A stretch of 64,000 nt of DNA from Candidatus Eisenbergiella merdigallinarum (GCA_019119355.1 DWXE01000006.1:1-64000), one strand, 5' to 3'. Positions 8,071-17,291 are shown, numbered from the stretch's first letter. Program-made: numbers and translations. The notes: generated by a model not told the origin, from the letters alone.

Positions 8071-10740
8071 TTATTCTTCCCTCAGCCGTTCCACAACGGT
8101 ATGCTTTGCCTCCGCCCGGCCGGTGATATGGGGAATCCCCGCGCCCAGGAGGGCGAACAGCGGGATTACCAGCAGGAACGGAGTGAGGGTGAGGCGGTAG
8201 GTGAAAAACCAGAACATTCCTTCCAGCGCCTCAAAGGCAACGGGGCCAAGAATGACCGTCAGCGCCAGGGCCAGACCCGCCGCCCCCAGGGCGTAGAGAA
8301 GCCCCTCGTATACCAGCATCGCCCGCAGCTGCCCGCCGGTCATGCCGATGGAACGGAGCACCGCCATCTCGCGTTTCCTGGCGATGATGCCGGTGAGGAC
8401 GGCATTGAAGAAGTTGAGCACGCCCACCAGCCCCACGATGAAGCTCAGAACTCCGCCAAGAATCAAAAACATGGAACGAAGGCTCTCGAACTGGCCGGCA
8501 AAGGTAGCCTTGCTCTCGTAATCCAAAGCAGGGTCCGTCTCTTCCGTATAATCCGCCAGAAAAGCTTCCATGGCTTCGTCATCCTCTTCGGAAGTATCGA
8601 AGGCATAATACATGACGCTGTCCGTGCCCGTATCCCGGAGAAAGGTCTGCGCGTTCAGGATGAATTCATCGCTGCCGTAATAGCGGTAACTGAGAGCGGA
8701 AGGAACCGTCACCAGAGCGGCGACCTCGTAGTCCACGTCGCGCCAGGTCCTGGCGCGCTGCGAAAAATCCGCCCCTTCCGGCACATCTTCCAGATCCCCG
8801 TATACCTGTCCCGTATCGGGATCGCAGTATTCGAATTCCTCCACATACCGCAGGGTGACCGTGTCGCCCAGCCTGGCCCAGTGAGAGTCCATTCTGGCGT
8901 TGCCGTAATCGTCATCGGAGTATACGGCGGCCACGTAGTTTCCGCCGTCTTCATAGAGTTTGCTCAGATCGCCCTCCAGAACGGTGAGATGATCCAGCGC
9001 GAAAGAGCTCATGCCGTAGAGCTGGGCGGAGTCCGCCAGCAGGCCGTCTTCGTTGCGGTCCATGAGGCGGATGACCGCATCCATCTGGTCTCCATGATAA
9101 AAAATGCTTTTCTGCGAGCGATAGTAATCTTCCGTAACGAACTCCAGGACGGGAGAGGTTTTTCCGTATACCGGACCGCCGTCCAAAACGCGGCCCTGGG
9201 AGTCGATGGCTTCCATGGCCGTCCGGGGCAGAGCCTGATCTTCGCTGAACAGTCCGCCGCTGGTCTGGAATTTTCCTGCATTTCCTACGATAAAATCGCT
9301 GGCGGTGAAACGCGTCACGTACTTATCCATATCGAAGCCTGCGGTGAAGTTGACCGTAATGGTCAACAGGACAACGGCCAACGCCAGAGAGAGGACTGTG
9401 ACCGCGGTTTTTCCCCGGCTGCGGCCCAGATTGGCCCAGGCCATGGAAAAAGGGGAGACTTTCCGCGCCCTGCGCCCTTTGTGCGAGAGCGTTTGCGAAC
9501 GGCTGTCAGTATAACGGACGGCTTCCACCGGAGAAACCCTGGCGGCCATCCGGCCGGGCCGGCGGCAGGAGAGGAGCACGGTGAACAGGGCGAACAGGGC
9601 CGACGCCGCGAAAATGAGCGGATTGACCGATGCCACGGGAACCACGTCGTTTAATCGTACTGTGATCATGGGCGTCAGTTTCGCGCCGATCAGCCAGCCC
9701 AGGGCCAGGCCCAGAGGAATGCCTGCCGCCGAAAGCGCCAGCGCCTGAAGCCGGATGATCCTGGAAAGCTGTCCGGGCGTGGTGCCGATGGTCTTTAACA
9801 GGCCGTAAAAACGGATGTCCCCGGCCACGGAAATCTGGAACACGTTGTAGATGATCAGATATCCGGTCATCACGATAAGCAGCACAATCGCGCTCATGGC
9901 GATGACGACAACAGGGTTCGCGGAGTCCGACAGCCGCGCTCCGGTATACCCCCAGTTCACCCCCGTGTCAATGTAGTCATCTCCGGGAGAGCCGCTCTGA
10001 TAGCCGCAGCTGTCCAGGATCCGGTTCAGATCCTCTTCGATATGGCGGGCGCCGCTTTTGAGCATGACGTCCAGATTCCAGGTCCCCGTCATGCCGTCCG
10101 CAGGAGCGTTGGGATCCGTCCCGGTTTCCGCCAGAATGGCGTCCACCCGGCTCTCGGGAATCAAAACGTGGTTCGCCACCACAGCTTCGTCGTACTCCCA
10201 CCAGCCGCACAGGGTAAAGGTCTGGGTCGTGGGGTGGCCGTCCACATCGAAGGAGAGGGTGAACCGGGCTCCGATTTCGGGTTCCAGGCCCAGCAGGCTC
10301 AGCACATGGGTATCCGTGGCGGCCTGATCGGTTCCTTCCGCGGGGAGGGATCCCTCCGCCGGGTCGCAGTACATCCAGTGAGCTTCATTGGCGTCGGAAT
10401 ATCCGATCTCCACGTGGGATTTGAGAAACGGCTCCCCGGTCGGCATGCCGATGAAACGCCGTTCCCCACAGGATCTGATGAGAGGATTCGCTTTGAGCTC
10501 TTCGAATTGTTCCTCCGTCAGGTATTTGAAGCTGCCGTGGGAAAATCCGCCCGCCTGGCGGAAGTTGGCTTGCTGGATGCCTTCGTTGATGGAAAGGGCG
10601 ATGGTGAACAGGGAAGTGAAGAGGACCGTGGTCAGGGCGATGGCCGCCACGGCGATAATATTTCTGGTCCGGCTGGCCCTCAGACTCTTTCCGGTCAGGC
10701 GCCGAATGCATGTTCCGTTTGAAACCCGCACGGCGTTCAC
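8071..10740 (-). CDS. FtsX-family ABC transporter permease
   Basis: 889 residues. A first membrane helix (NIIAVAAIALTTVLFTSLFTI) is followed by a large extracytoplasmic segment, a three-helix FtsX block (from VVVIAMSAIVLLIVMTGYLI), a second helix near KTAVTVLSLALAVVLLTITV, another large outer segment, and a terminal FtsX block. This layout is that of MacB/BceB-like permeases. GTG start at 10740; the start overlaps the stop of the ATPase gene (GTGA), so translation is coupled. With the ATPase, histidine kinase and regulator just upstream it forms a four-gene module of the kind used for antimicrobial-peptide sensing and resistance in Firmicutes. The specific substrate cannot be read from sequence. 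Confidence 0.88.
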   Translation of the reverse strand: MNAVRVSNGTCIRRLTGKSLRASRTRNIIAVAAIALTTVLFTSLFTIALSINEGIQQANFRQAGGFSHGSFKYLTEEQFEELKANPLIRSCGERRFIGMPTGEPFLKSHVEIGYSDANEAHWMYCDPAEGSLPAEGTDQAATDTHVLSLLGLEPEIGARFTLSFDVDGHPTTQTFTLCGWWEYDEAVVANHVLIPESRVDAILAETGTDPNAPADGMTGTWNLDVMLKSGARHIEEDLNRILDSCGYQSGSPGDDYIDTGVNWGYTGARLSDSANPVVVIAMSAIVLLIVMTGYLIIYNVFQISVAGDIRFYGLLKTIGTTPGQLSRIIRLQALALSAAGIPLGLALGWLIGAKLTPMITVRLNDVVPVASVNPLIFAASALFALFTVLLSCRRPGRMAARVSPVEAVRYTDSRSQTLSHKGRRARKVSPFSMAWANLGRSRGKTAVTVLSLALAVVLLTITVNFTAGFDMDKYVTRFTASDFIVGNAGKFQTSGGLFSEDQALPRTAMEAIDSQGRVLDGGPVYGKTSPVLEFVTEDYYRSQKSIFYHGDQMDAVIRLMDRNEDGLLADSAQLYGMSSFALDHLTVLEGDLSKLYEDGGNYVAAVYSDDDYGNARMDSHWARLGDTVTLRYVEEFEYCDPDTGQVYGDLEDVPEGADFSQRARTWRDVDYEVAALVTVPSALSYRYYGSDEFILNAQTFLRDTGTDSVMYYAFDTSEEDDEAMEAFLADYTEETDPALDYESKATFAGQFESLRSMFLILGGVLSFIVGLVGVLNFFNAVLTGIIARKREMAVLRSIGMTGGQLRAMLVYEGLLYALGAAGLALALTVILGPVAFEALEGMFWFFTYRLTLTPFLLVIPLFALLGAGIPHITGRAEAKHTVVERLREE

Positions 10741-11414
10741 CCCCTTTCCCGTTTTGCGATCCGGCCGTCTTCGATGCGGACGATCCGGTCGGCGAGCTGT
10801 GCGATCTCTTCGTTGTGCGTGATCATCACCATGGTTTGAGAGAACTTCCGGCCTGTGGCCTTCATGAGGCCCAGCACGTCCTGGCTGGTTTTGGAATCCA
10901 GATTTCCGGTGGGTTCATCGGCCAGAAGGATGGCCGGTTTTGTCGCCAGCGCCCGGGCGATGGCAACCCGCTGCTGCTGACCGCCGGAGAGCTGGCCGGG
11001 CAGATTGTTCAGCTTTTTCTCCAGGCCGAGGGCCGCGATCACGTCGTTTACATAGCCGGCGTCCACCTGCCCGCCGTCCAGCTGGATGGGCAGCACGATA
11101 TTTTCGTACACCGTGAGCACGGGCACCAGATTGTAGCTCTGGAATACAAAGCCGATTTTCCGCCGCCGGAAAATCGTCAGGGCCTCGTCCTTTAAGGAAA
11201 AGATATCCTTTCCGTCCACCGTGACGCTGCCGGAAGTGGGCCGGTCCAGACCGCCCAGCATGTGGAGCAGGGTGGATTTGCCGGATCCGGATGTGCCCAC
11301 GATGGCCACGAATTCCCCGTCCTCCACGCTCAGGTCAACTCCGTCCAGCGCCTTTACCAGGGTGTCCCCACGGCCGTAATATTTTTTCAGATCTCTGGTC
11401 TCCAGAACGGTCAT
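10737..11414 (-). CDS. ABC transporter ATP-binding protein (MacB/LolD type)
   Basis: 225 residues from ATG 11414, chosen for GGAGGT 6 nt upstream; a longer frame to 11450 lacks a ribosome binding site. Walker A GTSGSGKST is at residues 40-48 (K46), Q-loop in FQSYNLVP, signature LSGGQQQR, Walker B ILLADEPTGNLD, and switch His in MITHNEE. It energises the FtsX-type permease encoded immediately downstream and overlapping by 4 nt. A typical length for the family and no missing catalytic residue. Lies 92 bp downstream of the histidine kinase gene on the same strand. Confidence 0.93.
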   Translation of the reverse strand: MTVLETRDLKKYYGRGDTLVKALDGVDLSVEDGEFVAIVGTSGSGKSTLLHMLGGLDRPTSGSVTVDGKDIFSLKDEALTIFRRRKIGFVFQSYNLVPVLTVYENIVLPIQLDGGQVDAGYVNDVIAALGLEKKLNNLPGQLSGGQQQRVAIARALATKPAILLADEPTGNLDSKTSQDVLGLMKATGRKFSQTMVMITHNEEIAQLADRIVRIEDGRIAKRERG

Positions 11415-11506
11415 TTGATTACCTCCATAGAAAAAGAATAAAGCCTGCATCGTCTCCCGATAATACAGACTTTAACAGAAAAATCTCTCCAGATCCTTTC
11501 GGAAAT

Positions 11507-12424
11507 CTAACGGTGTTGAAAGATTTCACGGGGAAGATAGAGGGAGAATACGCAGCCTTTCCCCGGGGAAGAGACCACCCTGATATGGCCGCCCTGCCTG
11601 GTCAGGATCTCCCGGGCCAGATAGAGCCCCAGTCCCAGCCCCTCCGTGCCTCCGGAGGCCTTTTCGCGATAAAAGCGGTTGAAAATTTTTCCCTGTTCTT
11701 CCTCGGGGATGCCGGGGCCGGTGTCCTCCACGTCCACCCGGCAGAAGAAGTCGAAGGACCGGGCGGAGATCGTCACCTGTCCGCCGGACGGCGTGTACTT
11801 CACCGCGTTGTCCACCACGTTAAACAGCGCCTCCGCCGTCCAGCGGGGATCGAAGGCCGCATCGCCCTGAAAGGGAAGCGCGGCAAGGCGGATCCTCTTC
11901 TCCGCGGCCGCCTGCCCTGCTTGCGCCGCCGCGTGCTTCAGAAGCGGTTCCACCGGGTTGACAGCCGGCGCCGAGGCCACGATGCCCGTTTCCAGCCGGG
12001 ACGCCTTTACCAGGGCCTGTATCAGAAATGACAGCTTTTCGCTCTGCGCCAGGAGTGCCGCAGCCTGCTCCTTTTGCCGGCCGGTGAGATCGCCTTCGGA
12101 CAGCAGGGAAGCGTACAGCATCAGATTGGCGATGGGCGTGCGGGTCTGATGGGAAATATCGGAGATCAGGGTTTTCACCGCTTCCTGTTCTCCCCGCGCT
12201 TTTTTCAGAGCGAGAGAGGAACCGCGCAGGAACCGGGACATTCTGGTTTCCAGGGCGGACAGCTCCGATTCGTCGAACAGTTCCTCCGAAAATCCCCCTG
12301 CGATGGCGCGGTCCAGCATGGCGTTCAGCCGCCGCAACGTCCGCCGCAGCAGACAGCGCTGCCAGATTCCGAAAGCCAGGCCGGCTGCCGCCAGGACCGG
12401 AAAGATCCACGCGAATCCCGTCAT
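11507..12424 (-). CDS. Sensor histidine kinase
   Basis: 305 residues from ATG 12424 (GGAGGT upstream); the start overlaps the regulator stop as ATGA. One N-terminal membrane helix (GFAWIFPVLAAAGLAFGIW) with almost no extracellular part, a HAMP-like linker, phosphoacceptor H92 in ISDISHQTRTP, N-box VVDNAVKYTPSGG, and ATP-lid motifs DTGPGIPEE and GLGLGLYLAREIL. Such small intramembrane-type kinases usually sense through a partner ABC permease rather than their own ectodomain; the FtsX permease encoded in the same operon is the obvious partner. This is inference from family behaviour and gene order. Confidence 0.92.
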   Translation of the reverse strand: MTGFAWIFPVLAAAGLAFGIWQRCLLRRTLRRLNAMLDRAIAGGFSEELFDESELSALETRMSRFLRGSSLALKKARGEQEAVKTLISDISHQTRTPIANLMLYASLLSEGDLTGRQKEQAAALLAQSEKLSFLIQALVKASRLETGIVASAPAVNPVEPLLKHAAAQAGQAAAEKRIRLAALPFQGDAAFDPRWTAEALFNVVDNAVKYTPSGGQVTISARSFDFFCRVDVEDTGPGIPEEEQGKIFNRFYREKASGGTEGLGLGLYLAREILTRQGGHIRVVSSPGKGCVFSLYLPREIFQHR

Positions 12425-13086
12425 TTTTCCACCTCCCAGGAATAGCCCGTCCCGTATACCGTGCGGATGGGAGCGCCGGGCAGTTTGGCGCGAAGCCGCC
12501 GCACGGCTACGGACAGGGCGTTCTCGTCCACGAATTCGCCTCCGTTCCATACCCGGTCCACCAGCAGCTGCCGGGGCAGAATGCGGCCCCGGTTTTCCAC
12601 CAGCAGGCGCAGCAGCCGCTGCTCGGTTCTGGACAGCTCCACCGGCGTTCCGTCTCTGGTGAACTCCAGGCGCCCGAAGTCGAACGTGAAGCCGTCCAGC
12701 TCCACCCGGGCCGGGTCCATGGAAGCGGCGCGCCGAAGCCGGGCGTTCACCCGCGCCCGCAGGACGGCCAGGGAGAAGGGCTTCGTGATGTAGTCGTCAG
12801 CCCCGGCTTCCAGTCCGATCACCTCATCCAGCTCCAGATCGTTTGCGGTCAGAAGGATGACCGGCGTCCGATTTCCTCTTTGCCTCAGTTCCCGCAGCAG
12901 ATCCAGACCGCTGCCGTCGGGGAGGTTGATATCCAGAATCAGGAGCGAAAAGGATTCCCGGTTCAGCAGCTCCCATGCCCGGGCGACGGACTCCGCCTGC
13001 ACGGCGGTCTGCTCCGGTCCTGTCAGCGCCATGGCGATCCCCCTGCACAGGGCCGGGTCGTCCTCCAAAATTAAAATGCGCGTCAT
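12421..13086 (-). CDS. OmpR-family response regulator
   Basis: 221 residues from ATG 13086, preferred because GGAGA lies 8 nt upstream; ATG 13104 has no good ribosome binding site. Receiver domain with acidic pair EDD (8-10), phosphoacceptor D52 in LLILDINLPDGSG, Thr in ILLTAND and Lys in DDYITKPF. The C-terminal winged helix is of the OmpR/PhoB type (VELSRTEQRLLRLLVENRG, then RRLRAKLPGAPIRTVYGTGY). It is the first gene of the minus-strand operon with the kinase, ATPase and permease, and probably activates that operon when phosphorylated. Confidence 0.93.
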   Translation of the reverse strand: MTRILILEDDPALCRGIAMALTGPEQTAVQAESVARAWELLNRESFSLLILDINLPDGSGLDLLRELRQRGNRTPVILLTANDLELDEVIGLEAGADDYITKPFSLAVLRARVNARLRRAASMDPARVELDGFTFDFGRLEFTRDGTPVELSRTEQRLLRLLVENRGRILPRQLLVDRVWNGGEFVDENALSVAVRRLRAKLPGAPIRTVYGTGYSWEVEK

Positions 13087-13146
13087 CGCTAATCTCCATT
13101 TCACGGTTTAAGAAAATTCCTGCCGGTTCATCCTGGCAAATAATTG

Positions 13147-13746
13147 CTAATTCTTTCTCGGCTCTGCATACTGCTCGATAAAATGCGGCCTGCTGAAGCA
13201 GTTATTACCGCACTTCACAAGAATCTTTTTGGAGTGATTCAAAGATGTCCCAACGGTATATGTAAATTTTATATCCCTGATGTCGTGTATCGTAATGTTT
13301 TCGGATGTCTCTCCTTCCAGAAGACACGGGATGATGCGTATATTATTATCGTCATTTACAAAAAGATGATTCACATGAAGATTCGTCTCCACAGGAAAGT
13401 TGAACCTCATCGGAGTTTCTCCCTGATAATAATCCACCCGGTTTCCGATGATGGCCTTTTGGGGACGTTGATTGCTGCCCTTTAAAGTGATTTCAATTGC
13501 AAAATCTTTGATCCAGATGTTTCTGTTGTGCGGGAAAAAATTAAGGGCCAAAATGAGCATTTGCCCTTTTGGATCGGAAATATCTTTTTTCGCAGACCGC
13601 AGGGTAAAATTCCTGATATGGACGAGATCTACAGGAGCTGCGTCCATTTTGATCCGGCTGTTGGCGATGAATCCGATGATTTCCGGCAGCCAGGCGCAGG
13701 CGCCAATCATACTCAGTGCGAAAGTCAGTTTTTCGGCAAAAGTCAT
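13147..13746 (-). CDS. Hypothetical protein with one N-terminal membrane helix
   Basis: 199 residues from ATG 13746, with GGGAGG upstream. The first 30 residues form a hydrophobic segment (LTFALSMIGACAWLPEIIGF); the rest is soluble and beta-rich in appearance (MLILALNFFPHNRNIWIKDF, ITIHDIRDIKFTYTVG). I do not recognise a family. Codon use and base composition are clearly AT-richer than the flanking genes, and it has its own consensus promoter, so recent acquisition is likely. It lies 60 bp upstream of the response regulator on the same strand, but nothing links it functionally to that module. Confidence 0.7.
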   Translation of the reverse strand: MTFAEKLTFALSMIGACAWLPEIIGFIANSRIKMDAAPVDLVHIRNFTLRSAKKDISDPKGQMLILALNFFPHNRNIWIKDFAIEITLKGSNQRPQKAIIGNRVDYYQGETPMRFNFPVETNLHVNHLFVNDDNNIRIIPCLLEGETSENITIHDIRDIKFTYTVGTSLNHSKKILVKCGNNCFSRPHFIEQYAEPRKN

Positions 13747-13813
13747 CGTAGTTTCCTCCCTGTTCAAAATGCAATATGTGATATATTGTATACAAATAGT
13801 GCATATATGATGG

Positions 13814-13842
13814 ATTGTATGACGTTTGCGTATTTTTGTCAA
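13814..13842 (-). promoter_or_regulatory. Promoter of the AT-rich hypothetical gene, with nearby palindrome
   Basis: On the minus strand TTGACA (complement of 13837-13842), 17-bp spacer, TACAAT (complement of 13814-13819). A perfect 10-bp palindrome TTGTATACAA lies at 13786-13795 in the leader and could be an operator. Confidence 0.65.
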
Positions 13843-13942
13843 TTGCCGCACCTCTGCGGCGCTCTGCTGTCCGCGGTATCCCATGACGGAAAATGGATTT
13901 TCCGCGTTGGAAATTGTCCGGTTCCTGTCAGATAAGAATCGC

Positions 13943-13971
13943 TTTACATTTTGCGTTCTTTATGATATCAT
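13943..13971 (+). promoter_or_regulatory. Promoter of the SPFH operon
   Basis: TTTACA (13943-13948), 17-bp spacer, TATCAT (13966-13971), about 35 bp before the AGGAGG of the SPFH gene. Confidence 0.5.
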
Positions 13972-14019
13972 TTTAATATCAAAAAGAGGAAACGGGAATC
14001 GAATCAGGAGGGCATTCTC

Positions 14020-15027
14020 ATGGAAGAAAAATTGTTGCAGCACAAAAACAACGGGTTATTGGTCCTCATCGTGACCGCCGCGCTGTATCTGGCCGCCATC
14101 GCGGCCCTGGCCGCAGGCTGTGCCGTTCTGGAGGACGGCGGATCGCCCGTCCTGCTCATCGTCGGCATCGTCTGGCTGTGCATCGGCTGGATCCCCTGGT
14201 GCGGGCTGAAGGTGCTCAAGCCCCAGGAGGCGCTGGTGCTGACCCTGTTCGGAGACTATATCGGCACGCTGAAAAAGGAAGGGTTTTATTTCGTGAATCC
14301 GTTTTGTACGGCCGTGAATCCCGCGGCCCAGACGCGCTTAAACCAGAGCGGGGACGTGGCCAGCGGCTTAGGAAAAGGCCAGCCGAAGCAGGATGCAGCC
14401 GCCGCGGCGGCAGGGAAGAAAATTTCCCTGAAAATCATGACCCTGAACAACAACCGGCAGAAGATCAACGACTGCCTTGGGAACCCCGTGGAAATCGGCA
14501 TCGCGGTGATGTGGAGGGTCGTGGACACGGCGAAAGCGGTCTTCCAGGTGGACAATTACAAGGAATATCTTTCCCTGCAGTGCGATACCGCGCTGAGGAA
14601 CATCGTCCGGATCTATCCTTACGATACGGCCCCCGATGTGGATACCACCGGGGACGGCGTCGCGGACGAAGGCAGCCTTCGCGGCTCCAGCGAGGTGGTG
14701 GCGTCCCGGATCCGCGAAGAGATTCAGGCGCGGGTGGAGGAAGCCGGGCTTGAGATTCTCGAGGCGCGGATCACCTACCTGGCCTACGCGCCTGAAATCG
14801 CGGCCGTCATGCTCCAACGGCAGCAGGCTTCCGCCATCGTGGACGCGAGAAAGATGATCGTGGACGGAGCCGTGGGCATGGTGGAAATGGCTCTGGACCG
14901 CCTCAACGAAAACGGAGTGGTGGAGCTTGACGAGGAGAGGAAGGCCGCCATGGTTTCCAACCTGCTGGTAGTGCTGTGCGGAAACCGGGATGCGCAGCCG
15001 GTGGTAAATTCCGGCAGCCTGTACTGA
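14020..15027 (+). CDS. SPFH/band 7 domain membrane protein
   Basis: 335 residues; ATG follows AGGAGG at a good distance. Two N-terminal membrane helices (VLIVTAALYLAAIAALAAGC and VLLIVGIVWLCIGWIPW) lead into an SPFH/band 7 domain starting at LKPQEALVLTLFGDYIGTLK and running through VEIGIAVMWRVVDTAKAVFQV and a helical coiled part (AAVMLQRQQASAIVDARKMI). Such proteins oligomerise as scaffolds in membrane microdomains. The next gene, 1 bp away, encodes a small ribbon-helix-helix-like protein. A direct link to the third gene of the operon, a glycosidase, is not obvious. Confidence 0.9.
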   Translation: MEEKLLQHKNNGLLVLIVTAALYLAAIAALAAGCAVLEDGGSPVLLIVGIVWLCIGWIPWCGLKVLKPQEALVLTLFGDYIGTLKKEGFYFVNPFCTAVNPAAQTRLNQSGDVASGLGKGQPKQDAAAAAAGKKISLKIMTLNNNRQKINDCLGNPVEIGIAVMWRVVDTAKAVFQVDNYKEYLSLQCDTALRNIVRIYPYDTAPDVDTTGDGVADEGSLRGSSEVVASRIREEIQARVEEAGLEILEARITYLAYAPEIAAVMLQRQQASAIVDARKMIVDGAVGMVEMALDRLNENGVVELDEERKAAMVSNLLVVLCGNRDAQPVVNSGSLY

Positions 15028-15028
15028 T

Positions 15029-15250
15029 ATGGCGGATCAGAAGAAAAAACAGATTCCGCTGCGCCTTTCCGCGAAGCTCTACGACGCCATCGCGGCCTGG
15101 GCGGAAGACGACTTCCGTTCGGTGAACGGCCAGATCGAATATCTGCTCACCGAGTGCGTCAGGCAGAGGAAAAAGAGCGGAAAATATACGCCAAAACGGC
15201 TGGAGGAATCTTTGGAAATCGATATCGAAGAACTGGAGGCAGACAGATGA
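15029..15250 (+). CDS. Arc-like ribbon-helix-helix protein
   Basis: 73 residues. The N-terminal part (KKKQIPLRLSAKLYDAIAAW, then FRSVNGQIEYLLTECV) fits an Arc/MetJ-type ribbon-helix-helix: a short beta strand, two helices and the RSVNGQIEYLL second helix. A basic then acidic tail follows. It starts 1 bp after the SPFH stop and its own stop overlaps the start of the GH120 gene (ATGA), so the three are translationally linked. SPFH genes followed by small proteins of this type are a familiar pairing in Lachnospiraceae. DNA binding is a prediction from fold only. Confidence 0.75.
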   Translation: MADQKKKQIPLRLSAKLYDAIAAWAEDDFRSVNGQIEYLLTECVRQRKKSGKYTPKRLEESLEIDIEELEADR

Positions 15251-17265
15251 AAATTTATGTTGACGCAAGCGCCTTTCGGGATGGAAACGGCAGCGAGGAA
15301 AGACCTTTTAAGCGGATTGACGAGGCGGCCAGGATCGCCGTGGCGGGGGACGAGATCCTGGTGGCTCCCGGCCTGTACCGGGAGTATGTGAACCCGATCC
15401 ACCCGGGGGAAGAAAACGCCAGGATCGTGTACCGGAGCACAAAGCCGCTGGGCGCCGTGATCAGCGGGGCGGAAGAGCTGAAGGGATGGACCCCCTATGA
15501 GGGCACCGTCTGGGTGCGCCGGGTCGCCAACAGCCTGTTCGGAGACTACAACCCCTATACTGCCTACGTGTACGGGGACTGGTACTTCGCGGGCCGCAGC
15601 AGGCACACCGGAGCCGTCTATTTAAATGATAAGATGCTCTACGAAGCGGAGAGCCTGGAGGCCTGTCTGAAGGCAGCCCCTTCGGAATGCTCCTGGGAGC
15701 CGGAAGCATCCGTCTATCAGTGGTATGCGCAGCAGGAGGGGGAAGAGACCGTCCTGTACGCCAACTTTCAGGGGAAGGACCCCAACCGGGAAAAGGTGGA
15801 AATCAACGTGCGGCGCGAATGCTTCCTGCCTTCGAAGACGGGGGTGGACTACATTACGGTCAGCGGATTTAAAATCGAAAAGGCCGCTACCACCTGGGCG
15901 CCTCCCGCGGCCTATCAGGACGGCATGATCGGGCCCCACTGGTCGAAGGGATGGATCATCGAGGACTGCGAAATCTGCAACAGCAAATGCGCGGGGATCA
16001 GCCTGGGAAAATACCTGGATCCGGAAAACGATCACTATTTCACCAACCGGCACGTGAAGAGCCCCACCCAGATGGAGCGGGACGCGGTCTGCAGAGGGCA
16101 GTATCACGGCTGGCTGAAGGAGAAGGTCGGAAGCCATATCGTCCGCCGCTGCGATATCCATCATTGCGAACAGGGAGGCATCATCGGCCGCATGGGCGGC
16201 GTCTTCTCCGTGATCGAGGACAACCACATCCATCACATCAACAATATGATGGAGCTGGGCGGCGCGGAAATTGCGGGCATCAAGATGCACGCGGCCATCG
16301 ACGTCATCTACCGCAGGAACCATATCCATCACTGCACCATGGGGATCTGGTGCGACTGGGAAGCGCAGGGCACCCGGATCACGCAGAACCTGTTCCACGA
16401 TAACCAGCGCCCGCCCTTCGCCAGACAGCTCAAAGGCGGCATGATGAGCCAGGATATTTTCGTGGAAGTGAGCCACGGCCCCACGCTGATCGACAACAAC
16501 ATCCTGCTTTCGGACGCTTCGCTGCGGATGGCCACGGAAGGGATCGCCATGGTCCACAACCTGATCTGCGGCTCCCTGACGGCTGTGGGCGGCGGCACGG
16601 ACAGCGTGGTGGAGGGTGTCAACCGGGCCCGTTACACGCCCTATCATATCCCGCACCGCACGGAAGTGATGGGATTTATGACGATCCTGCACGGGGACGA
16701 CCGGTTTTACAACAACATTTTCGTTCAGAAATGGCCCTCAAAGCCGCTTCTGATCCTGCACGACAGCGACGACGGGGCGGATGAAGAAAACAGGGAAGTG
16801 GGCACCCATGTGTTCGACGGGTATCCCACCTATGAGGAATGGATCCGCAAATTCGATCCCGATACGGATACCCCCGATATGAAGAAGCTGGAGCCCGCCC
16901 ATTTCCAGCACCTTCCGGTCTGGTCGGAGGGCAACGCCTATTTCAACGGGGCCAGGGCATGGGAAAAGGAGACCGGCGCCATCGCGGACGACGAACACGA
17001 AGTTTTTGTGGAGCTTTCCATGCAGGACGGGAAGCCGGTCCTTTCCACCAACCTGTACCGATATCTGGACGGGACTTCGGCGCGCATGATCAACACGGAC
17101 GTTCTGGGGGAAGCCTTCGAGCCGGAAGAGCGGTTCGAAAATCCGGACGGGACGCCCATCGTCTTCGACCGGGATTATTTCGGAGACCACCGCGGAACCG
17201 ACGTTCTGCCGGGCCCCTTTGCCGGCGGGCTTTTGGAGGGAAGGGCGCTCTTCGAAATGAAATAG
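15247..17265 (+). CDS. GH120-family beta-xylosidase (parallel beta-helix)
   Basis: 672 residues from ATG 15247, which overlaps the previous stop (ATGA) and has GGAGG upstream. The sequence closely follows what I recall of Thermoanaerobacterium XylC, the founding GH120 enzyme: shared blocks include SLFGDYNPYTAYVYGDW, LYANFQGKDPNREKVEINVR, GIDYITV-like GVDYITVSGF, GPHWSKGWIIED, HAAIDV and DWEAQGTRI. The XylC catalytic pair (D382 nucleophile, E405 acid/base, from memory) correspond to D370 in CDWEAQG and E407 in FVEVSHGP. No signal peptide, so it acts in the cytoplasm on imported xylo-oligosaccharides. A 14-residue insertion separates the catalytic residues compared with XylC. Substrate specificity has not been verified. 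Confidence 0.85.
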   Translation: MKIYVDASAFRDGNGSEERPFKRIDEAARIAVAGDEILVAPGLYREYVNPIHPGEENARIVYRSTKPLGAVISGAEELKGWTPYEGTVWVRRVANSLFGDYNPYTAYVYGDWYFAGRSRHTGAVYLNDKMLYEAESLEACLKAAPSECSWEPEASVYQWYAQQEGEETVLYANFQGKDPNREKVEINVRRECFLPSKTGVDYITVSGFKIEKAATTWAPPAAYQDGMIGPHWSKGWIIEDCEICNSKCAGISLGKYLDPENDHYFTNRHVKSPTQMERDAVCRGQYHGWLKEKVGSHIVRRCDIHHCEQGGIIGRMGGVFSVIEDNHIHHINNMMELGGAEIAGIKMHAAIDVIYRRNHIHHCTMGIWCDWEAQGTRITQNLFHDNQRPPFARQLKGGMMSQDIFVEVSHGPTLIDNNILLSDASLRMATEGIAMVHNLICGSLTAVGGGTDSVVEGVNRARYTPYHIPHRTEVMGFMTILHGDDRFYNNIFVQKWPSKPLLILHDSDDGADEENREVGTHVFDGYPTYEEWIRKFDPDTDTPDMKKLEPAHFQHLPVWSEGNAYFNGARAWEKETGAIADDEHEVFVELSMQDGKPVLSTNLYRYLDGTSARMINTDVLGEAFEPEERFENPDGTPIVFDRDYFGDHRGTDVLPGPFAGGLLEGRALFEMK

Positions 17266-17291
17266 AAGGGGAATCCGAACATATGAATCAG

